Below are positions 54,763-64,000 of a stretch of DNA of 64,000 nucleotides, one piece after another. This DNA comes from Actinomyces qiguomingii (GTDB taxonomy: Bacteria > Actinomycetota > Actinomycetes > Actinomycetales > Actinomycetaceae). Below the pieces are notes generated by a model. It did not search any database. It was not told the origin of the DNA and saw nothing but the letters and a program-made list of their open reading frames with translations. The position numbers and the translations under genes are program-made. Positions within the stretch are counted from its first letter, which is position 1. Every line of letters begins with the position of its first letter. The stretch covers positions 1,860,001 through 1,924,000 of the forward strand of contig NZ_CP025228.1 of NCBI RefSeq assembly GCF_004102025.1, written 5' to 3'.

Positions 54763-56085
54763 TTACTGCCGGTCCATGCTGCTGCGCAGTCGGTCACTGA
54801 TCAATGCGACCAGCGCATCGGCGACCTCCCGCTTGGTGCCCTGTGCGCGAGCGACCTCCTGCCCGGAGGCGTCCAGCACCACCACCGCATTGGGCACATC
54901 GCCGAAGCCGCGATCGGCTCCGACGGCGTTTACGGCCAGCAGATCGGCTCCCTTGCGGCGGGCCTTGACGACGCCGTGGGCCAGCACGTCGCCGTGCGCA
55001 TCCCCGGTTTCGGCGGCGAAGCCAACCACTAGGACGGTCCGGTCATCCCTGCGCGGAGGGTCGGTGACCAGTTCGGCCAGGATATCGGGATTCTCCACCA
55101 GGGTGATCGTGGGGCCGGCCGCGCCCTCATCGGGCCGCACGGAGGTATCCAGGAGACGCTTCTTGAGTTTGAATCCGGCGACATCGGCGGGGCGATAATC
55201 CGCGACCGCCGCCGCCATCACCACGGCATCGGCATCGGCGGCCGCTGCACGCACCGCATCGCGCAACTGGAGGGCGGTGGAGACGGCAACCACCTGTACC
55301 TGGGGCGGCAGTTCGTCCAACACATTCGACTCCACGTGTGCGGACACCAGGGTTACACGGGCGCCGCGGGCGGCGGCGGCCGCGGCGACGGCGCCACCCT
55401 GACGACCGGAGGATCGATTCCCCAGGTAGCGCACCGGGTCCAGCGGTTCACGGGTGCCGCCGGCGGACACCACGATGTGGCGGCCAGCCAGATCGCCGTT
55501 GGAGGAGCCGTCGGCCAACACGGACAGGGCGCGGGCAATGATCTGTTCGGGCTCGGGCAGACGCCCGGCCCCGTATCCAGTGCCGGTCAGCGGCCCCGAA
55601 TCGGGGTCGATGATGGTCACGCCGCGGCGCCGCAGGGTGGCCACGTTCTCACGTGTGGCCGGGTGGTTCCACATCTGGGTGTGCATCGCCGGAGCCATCA
55701 CCACCGGGGCGGTGGTTGTCAGCAGGGTGGCGGTCAGCAGGTCGTCGGCGCGGCCGGCGGCGGCGCGGGCCAGCAGGTCGGCAGAGGCCGGGGCCACCAG
55801 GACCAGTTCAGCCCACTCCCCCGTCTCCACATGGGCGACGGCGGCGGGGTCCTCAAAAACACCGGACTGCACAGGAGCGCCGGTGACGGCGGCCAGCGCC
55901 GGGGCGCCGATGAAACGCAGCGCAGCCGGCGTGGGAACGGTGCGTACCTCATGCCCGGCCGCCCGCAGCGATCGGATCACCGACGGCGCCTTGTAGGCGG
56001 CGATGGAACCGGAGACCCCTACGACCACGCGGCGCGCCCGGGTGGGGTGGGCCCTGCGGGCGCGGTTGTCAGAACTGGATGTCAT
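54763..56085 (-). CDS. coaBC: Bifunctional phosphopantothenoylcysteine decarboxylase/synthase
   Basis: This protein of about 440 residues makes 4'-phosphopantetheine for CoA. The flavin-binding CoaC domain has [19 protein letters not shown] and the PAMHTQMW motif. The C-terminal CoaB domain has [24 protein letters not shown] and FKLKKR. I chose ATG at 56083-56085, overlapping rpoZ by 17 bases; the CoaC fold itself starts about 20 residues later. Confidence 0.93.
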   Translation of the reverse strand: MTSSSDNRARRAHPTRARRVVVGVSGSIAAYKAPSVIRSLRAAGHEVRTVPTPAALRFIGAPALAAVTGAPVQSGVFEDPAAVAHVETGEWAELVLVAPASADLLARAAAGRADDLLTATLLTTTAPVVMAPAMHTQMWNHPATRENVATLRRRGVTIIDPDSGPLTGTGYGAGRLPEPEQIIARALSVLADGSSNGDLAGRHIVVSAGGTREPLDPVRYLGNRSSGRQGGAVAAAAAARGARVTLVSAHVESNVLDELPPQVQVVAVSTALQLRDAVRAAAADADAVVMAAAVADYRPADVAGFKLKKRLLDTSVRPDEGAAGPTITLVENPDILAELVTDPPRRDDRTVLVVGFAAETGDAHGDVLAHGVVKARRKGADLLAVNAVGADRGFGDVPNAVVVLDASGQEVARAQGTKREVADALVALISDRLRSSMDRQ

Positions 56086-56476
56086 CCAGGCCGGTGCCGC
56101 CCACGGACTCTTCGGAACCGCCCAAGTCAATAGGGCCGTCCAGCTGGATGTCTGAGAACATGTCCGCCTCGGCGGCGCGGCGGGCCTCCTCGGCCTCGGC
56201 GCGACGCGCACGGGCCTCATCACCGGAGATCACCTGGAGCTTGTCCTCGGCGACCTCACGCAGAGCGATGCTCAGGGCCTTGTCCTCATTGTCGGCCTCT
56301 ACCAGGGGGCCGAAGTACTCGAACTGGTTGTCCTCCAGCTGCTGGTTGTAGCTGTTGATCTGCCGAGCGCGCTTGGCGGCCTCCACCACCAGCCCGTACT
56401 TGGAGTCGACCTTCTCCAGAAGATCGTCAATGGGAGGGTTGGTGATTCCCTCGGGATCAGCGGAGGTTCCGAGCAT
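56069..56476 (-). CDS. rpoZ: DNA-directed RNA polymerase omega subunit
   Basis: This 135-residue protein has the omega core [29 protein letters not shown] and [13 protein letters not shown], then an acidic tail ending GTGLDDIQF. Omega helps assemble RNA polymerase. The acidic tail makes it longer than many homologues. The start ATG at 56474-56476 follows GGGAGAC. It lies between gmk and coaBC, the normal actinobacterial position. Confidence 0.95.
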   Translation of the reverse strand: MLGTSADPEGITNPPIDDLLEKVDSKYGLVVEAAKRARQINSYNQQLEDNQFEYFGPLVEADNEDKALSIALREVAEDKLQVISGDEARARRAEAEEARRAAEADMFSDIQLDGPIDLGGSEESVGGTGLDDIQF

Positions 56477-56569
56477 GTGCTTGTCTCCCAATGTGTTTAG
56501 TGCCGGTTCAGGAGCGGCCACTGCGGGGTGCGCAGGCACCCGGTGCCGTAGCGCCGCGAGCACCCCAGT

Positions 56570-57145
56570 CTAGCGGCTCAAGCCGAGTACTTCCTCAAGC
56601 TGGTCCGTGGCACGTGCCACGGAGTCGTTGACAATGATGTGGTCGAATTCATCGGCGGCGGCCAACTCCACTCTGGCAGTGTCTAGACGCCGAGCACGTT
56701 CAGCGGGTGCCTCGGTTCCGCGCCCGATGAGCCGGGCGACCAGCTCCTCCCAGCTCGGCGGGGCGATGAAGACCAGCCGCGCCTGGGGCATGGCGGCACG
56801 AACCTGCCGTGCACCGTCCAGGTCGATCTCCAGTACGGCCGGTTCACCGGCGTCGAGCCGTTCCTGCACCGGGCGGCGGGGGGTGCCGTAGCGGTGGGTA
56901 CCGTGCACCAGCGCCCATTCCAGCATCTGACCGGACGCGACCAGGTGGTCAAACTCCGCATCGGAAACGAAGTGGTAATGAACACCGTCCCGCTCCCCGG
57001 GGCGAGGGGGCCGAGTAGTGGCTGACACCGACACGAACAGGTCGGGATGGCGGCGACGCAACTCGGTTACGACAGTGCCCTTCCCCACGGCGGTAGGACC
57101 GGCGATCACGGTGAGTCGGGCGGGCGGCACCTGGGCTACGGTCAT
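56570..57145 (-). CDS. gmk: Guanylate kinase
   Basis: This 191-residue kinase phosphorylates GMP to GDP. The P-loop reads [10 protein letters not shown], followed by [22 protein letters not shown] and [11 protein letters not shown]. The start ATG at 57143-57145 begins [11 protein letters not shown]. It follows mihF by 28 bases. Confidence 0.96.
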   Translation of the reverse strand: MTVAQVPPARLTVIAGPTAVGKGTVVTELRRRHPDLFVSVSATTRPPRPGERDGVHYHFVSDAEFDHLVASGQMLEWALVHGTHRYGTPRRPVQERLDAGEPAVLEIDLDGARQVRAAMPQARLVFIAPPSWEELVARLIGRGTEAPAERARRLDTARVELAAADEFDHIIVNDSVARATDQLEEVLGLSR

Positions 57146-57173
57146 GGACCCATCATGCCCCCTCGGGCACCGG

Positions 57174-57485
57174 TCAGCCGAAGCGGCGCACGAGTTCGGC
57201 GCGCTGCCGGGGACCCAGCCCCCGCACACGCCGACTGGCCGCGATGCCGACCTCCTGCGCCAGTGCGCGCGCACCCACCTTTCCCACACGCGGCAAAGAT
57301 CGCAGCAGGTCCAGAGCACGCATTTTGGCCAGCGCCTCATCGCTTCGGGCGGCCTCCAGCAGGGCGGATACGGTCAGGGCGCCGCGCTTGAGCTCAGCCT
57401 TGGCCCAGGCGCGTCGATCTCGGGCGGCGACGGCCTTGTGCAATGCAGCCGCCCGTTGACCGGGACTGAGTTCAGGGATAGCCAT
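57174..57485 (-). CDS. mihF: Integration host factor, actinobacterial type (mIHF)
   Basis: This 103-residue basic protein matches mycobacterial and Streptomyces mIHF, which bends DNA and is unrelated to E. coli IHF. Its helix-hairpin-helix region is seen in [21 protein letters not shown] and [15 protein letters not shown]. The ATG at 57483-57485 follows GGAGGAAACC. Its place between pyrF and gmk is conserved in actinobacteria. Confidence 0.95.
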   Translation of the reverse strand: MAIPELSPGQRAAALHKAVAARDRRAWAKAELKRGALTVSALLEAARSDEALAKMRALDLLRSLPRVGKVGARALAQEVGIAASRRVRGLGPRQRAELVRRFG

Positions 57486-57568
57486 GGTTTCCTCCATAGG
57501 CAGGCGGGATATATGCCTATGTCAGGTTATGCCAAGCTGGATCGACACGCACGCCCTGCGTGGCGCGG

Positions 57569-58461
57569 TCAAGGGGCCAGGGCGGCGGCGGCCTCAGCTG
57601 CGGCCCGGGCGGCCGCTGCTCGCAGATCGGTGGCGGTCGGTCCGGAATTGAGCACGCTGCGGGAGCAGGATGCCAGCACATTACGGCGCGCCGCCCCGAA
57701 GACCGCCCGCAGCTGTGCCGCCCCGGCGCCCTGAGCCCCCACACCGGGTGCCAGCAGGGGCGCGTTCGCAGCCAGTAGATCAATGTCGAGTGCGCCAACG
57801 GCATCGCCAATGGTGGCTCCGACCACCAAACCGATGGAACCCAGGGTGCCGGCAGCCCGGGCGGCGGCGTTGGCGTCGGCCACCCCGGCGACCACCTCGG
57901 CGGCCACTGCCCGGCCCGCCGCGGTGCGGGCGTGCTGCACGGCGGCGCCCTCCGGATTAGAGGTCAGCGCCAACACGAATACTCCGCGCCCGGTGCGTGC
58001 CGCCAAGTCAAGCGCCGGCGCCAGCGAACCGTAGCCCAAATACGGACTAACCGTGATGGCGTCCGCGGCCAAGGGGGCGCCATCGGCCAAATAGGCCTGG
58101 GCGTAACCGTCCATGGTGGAGCCGATATCGCCGCGCTTGACGTCCAGGATGGCCGCGGTGCCCGCCTGCCGCAGGGCCGCCAAGGTCTCCTCCAATACGG
58201 CGATGCCGGCGGAACCATGCCGTTCAAAGAAGGCCGACTGCGGTTTTACGGCCGCCACCCGCCCGCCCAGCGCATCAACCACGCGCAGGGAGAACTCCTG
58301 TAGCCCGGCGGGCGTATCTGGTAGGCCCCAGGCGTCCAACAACGCCGGGTGCGGGTCGATGCCCACACACAGCGGGCCGTGGGTGTCCATAGCGGCGGCC
58401 AGGCGCTCGCCGAATGGAAGACCGGCCCGGCGGGTGCCGTCGTGTCCGACCGGGATGGAAG

Positions 58462-58465
<4 letters not shown>
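57569..58465 (-). CDS. pyrF: Orotidine 5'-phosphate decarboxylase
   Basis: This 298-residue type 2 enzyme makes UMP from OMP. It shows [32 protein letters not shown] and the catalytic [16 protein letters not shown]. The start overlaps the carB stop as ATGA. Confidence 0.97.
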
Positions 58466-61796
<3,331 letters not shown>

Positions 61797-61797
<1 letters not shown>

Positions 61798-63128
61798 CAG
61801 GCGTTTTCCTCGTTAACGGTCTGGGGGACGGCAGTGGCGAAGTCGGTCTTGGTAGAAGCACCGGCTACGCGGTGCTCGTGCATCATGCGGATGAAGCGGT
61901 CGAACAGATGCTCGCCATCATGCGGGCCGGCGGCCGCCTCGGGGTGGAACTGCACTGAGAAGGCGGGCAGGTCCAGTGCGCGCAGACCCTCGACTACCCC
62001 GTCATTCAGTCCCAGGTAGCTGACCTCCACCCGCCCGTAGCGGCCGGAGTCGAAGGGCGCCGTTGTGGCCCCCTGGGTGGGTGCGTTGACGGCGAAGCCG
62101 TGGTTGTGGGAGGTGATCTCTACCCGGCCGGTGGCCCGGTCCAACACCGGCTGGTTGACGCCTCGGTGCCCGTAGTCAAGTTTGTAGGTGCCGAAGCCCA
62201 GCGCCCTGCCAAAGATCTGGTTGCCCAGGCAGATACCGAAGAAGGGAATACGGGCGTCTAGAACGCCACGCAGCAGCTCCACCTCAGCGTCGGCCGTCCC
62301 CGGATCGCCGGGGCCATTGGAGAAAAAGACTCCATCAGGGTGCAGGGCGAGTACCTCGACCAAGGTGGTGGACTGCGGCAGCACGTGTACGCGTACGCCC
62401 CGTTCGGCCAGCTGCCAGGGGGTGCGTGCCTTGATACCCAGGTCGATGGCGGCCACAACGGCGATCGGCTCCTGGCCGGCGAAGTCGCCCCCGGGTTCTA
62501 CGGTGTAAGGCTCGGTGGTGGTCACCTCCGCCGCCAGCGCCTGTCCGGTCATGGCCGGTGCGGAGCGTACCGCGTCCAAACAGGACTCGATAACCCGCGG
62601 GGTCGGCTGTGACTGCTCCGGTGAGGCCACGCCATCGGGCAGGGCGGTCCCGGAGAAGATACCGGCGCGCATGGCTCCCCGCTCACGCAGGTGGCGGGTC
62701 AGGGCGCGGGTGTCGATGTCGCAAATGCCGACCACGCCGTGGGTCACCAGCTCGGTCTCCAGTTCGCGGCGGGATCGCCAGGAGGAGGCGCGCCGAGCCG
62801 GGTCGCGCACCACGAAACCTGCCACCCAGATGCGGTCGGACTCCCCGTCCTCGTCGTTGATGCCGGTATTACCGATGTGCGGCGCGGTCATCACCACGAT
62901 CTGCCGGTGGTAGGAGGGGTCGGTGAGAGTCTCCTGGTAACCGGTCATGCCGGTGTTGAAGACGATCTCGGCGACAGTGGAGCCGGTGGCGCCGTAGGAG
63001 CTACCCACCAGTGTGTAGCCGTCTTCCAGGACCAGCAGTGCCGGGGTGCGCACGATACGCTCTCCGGCGGGCAGGGCGGGGCTGGTGAAACCGCCGTAGG
63101 CAGCCGGCGTGGGACTGGAGTCGTTCAT
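61797..63128 (-). CDS. carA: Carbamoyl phosphate synthase small subunit
   Basis: This 443-residue glutaminase supplies ammonia to CarB. The amidotransferase cysteine is in [18 protein letters not shown] and the His-Glu pair in [14 protein letters not shown] chose the ATG at 63126-63128 after GAAGGAG; a longer frame lies inside pyrC. It overlaps pyrC as ATGA. Confidence 0.97.
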
Positions 63129-64000
63129 GCCTGCTCCTTCGGTTCGGTCTCCTGGCTTGCACGCTCCACGGGACGACCGGCCAGCACGGTGGGGCGGCCG
63201 TGTAGGAAGGTGGCCAGTACCTGCCCGGGCAGCTCCATGCCGACGTAGGGGGTGTTGGTGGAACGAGTCCACTGGGACTCGGGGTCAACTACCTGCCGCA
63301 CGCCGGGGTCCACCACCGTGACATTGGCGGGCTCTCCCACGGCCAGCGGGCGGCCCTGATCGGCTAGTCGACCGATGCGGGCCGGCGTTTCGGACAGCAC
63401 GCGCGCCACGTCCCGCCAGGTCATGAGTCCGGGCTCGACCATGGTGGCGATGATGATTGGCAGGGCTGTCTCCAGACCGGTCATGCCGAAGGCGCCGGCC
63501 TGCCACTCGCAGTCTTTGGACTCGCGCGGATGGGGGGCGTGATCCGTGCCGACCACGTCGATGGTCCCGTCGGCCAGTGCTTCTCGCACCGCCTCCACGT
63601 CGGCGGCGGTGCGCAGCGGCGGGTTGACCTTGTACCGGGGCGAGTAGGTGCGGGCCAGTTCGTCGGTCAGCAGCAGATGATGAGGGGTGACTTCGGCGGT
63701 GACATTGATTCCGCGGGCCTTGGCCCAGCGGATGATCTCCACGCTGCCGGCGGTGGACAGGTGGCACACATGCAGGCGGGAACCGACGTGCCCCGCCAAT
63801 AAGACGTCACGGGCGATGATCGACTCCTCGGCGACGGCGGGCCAGCCGGCCAGGCCGAGCTCGGCCGAGACACGGCCCTCATGCATCTGGGAGCCCTCGG
63901 TCAGGCGCGGGTCCTGGGAGTGCTGGGCAATCACGCCGTCGAAGGACTTGACGTATTCCAAGGCGCGGCGCATGAGCACCGGGTCGGATACGCAGTTGCC
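63125..64000 (-). CDS. pyrC: Dihydroorotase, 5' end outside the window
   Basis: The 3' part of dihydroorotase (about 290 residues) runs to the window edge and is open there. Metal and substrate residues are visible in [30 protein letters not shown] and [14 protein letters not shown]. It closes the pyrimidine ring precursor. The missing first third should hold the HxH metal motif. The stop overlaps carA. Confidence 0.95.
   Translation of the reverse strand, partial: GNCVSDPVLMRRALEYVKSFDGVIAQHSQDPRLTEGSQMHEGRVSAELGLAGWPAVAEESIIARDVLLAGHVGSRLHVCHLSTAGSVEIIRWAKARGINVTAEVTPHHLLLTDELARTYSPRYKVNPPLRTAADVEAVREALADGTIDVVGTDHAPHPRESKDCEWQAGAFGMTGLETALPIIIATMVEPGLMTWRDVARVLSETPARIGRLADQGRPLAVGEPANVTVVDPGVRQVVDPESQWTRSTNTPYVGMELPGQVLATFLHGRPTVLAGRPVERASQETEPKEQA

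Overview
The window is high-GC actinobacterial DNA, most likely from an Actinomyces-like member of the Actinomycetaceae. This is inferred from gene content: a giant type I fatty acid synthase behind acyl-CoA carboxylase genes, RbpA, the actinobacterial integration host factor mIHF, PafB/PafC beside tatA, tatC and helY, and an ATPase-dead PriA. No rRNA, tRNA, CRISPR array or intact insertion sequence was seen. Most genes lie on the minus strand.

Region 1 (1-9.4 kb) handles carbohydrates. It holds the 3' part of a PTS permease (+), a LacI repressor, and a LacI-regulated cluster of a lipoprotein binding protein, two permeases and an intracellular clan GH-A glycosidase, with a perfect operator-like palindrome in front of the cluster. 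No transporter ATPase is present. A gene-free kilobase (9.4-10.4 kb) with two families of short tandem repeats follows.

Region 2 (10.4-23.2 kb) is mostly core functions: pfkA, rbpA (with a SigR-type promoter), a polyprenol-phosphate glycosyltransferase, lnt, helY, tatC, tatA, pafC and pafB. A DUF3866 gene, hisE and hisG face the other way. The order resembles the mycobacterial Pup-proteasome neighbourhood with the proteasome genes absent.

Region 3 (23.2-32.5 kb) contains a riboflavin importer (ribX, ribY) behind a clear FMN riboswitch, a two-gene AmmeMemoRadiSam module (MEMO-AMMECR1 fusion plus radical SAM enzyme) whose function is unknown, and a dhaK-dhaL-dhaM-putP operon for PTS-driven dihydroxyacetone phosphorylation and sodium/proline uptake.

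Region 4 (32.5-47.6 kb) is lipid synthesis: accA, accD and fas lie in one tightly packed operon, and acpS, which should activate the synthase, lies downstream. Between fas and acpS sit a GNAT acetyltransferase broken by a stop codon and a YefM/YoeB toxin-antitoxin pair whose antitoxin is truncated.

Region 5 (47.6-64 kb) is a long minus-strand run, read in transcription order as pyrC (cut by the window edge), carA, carB, pyrF, mihF, gmk, rpoZ, coaBC, metK, priA, a HAD hydrolase, fmt, rsmB and rpe. It links pyrimidine and purine nucleotide supply, transcription, CoA, SAM and translation initiation. Many genes overlap by ATGA or TGATG.
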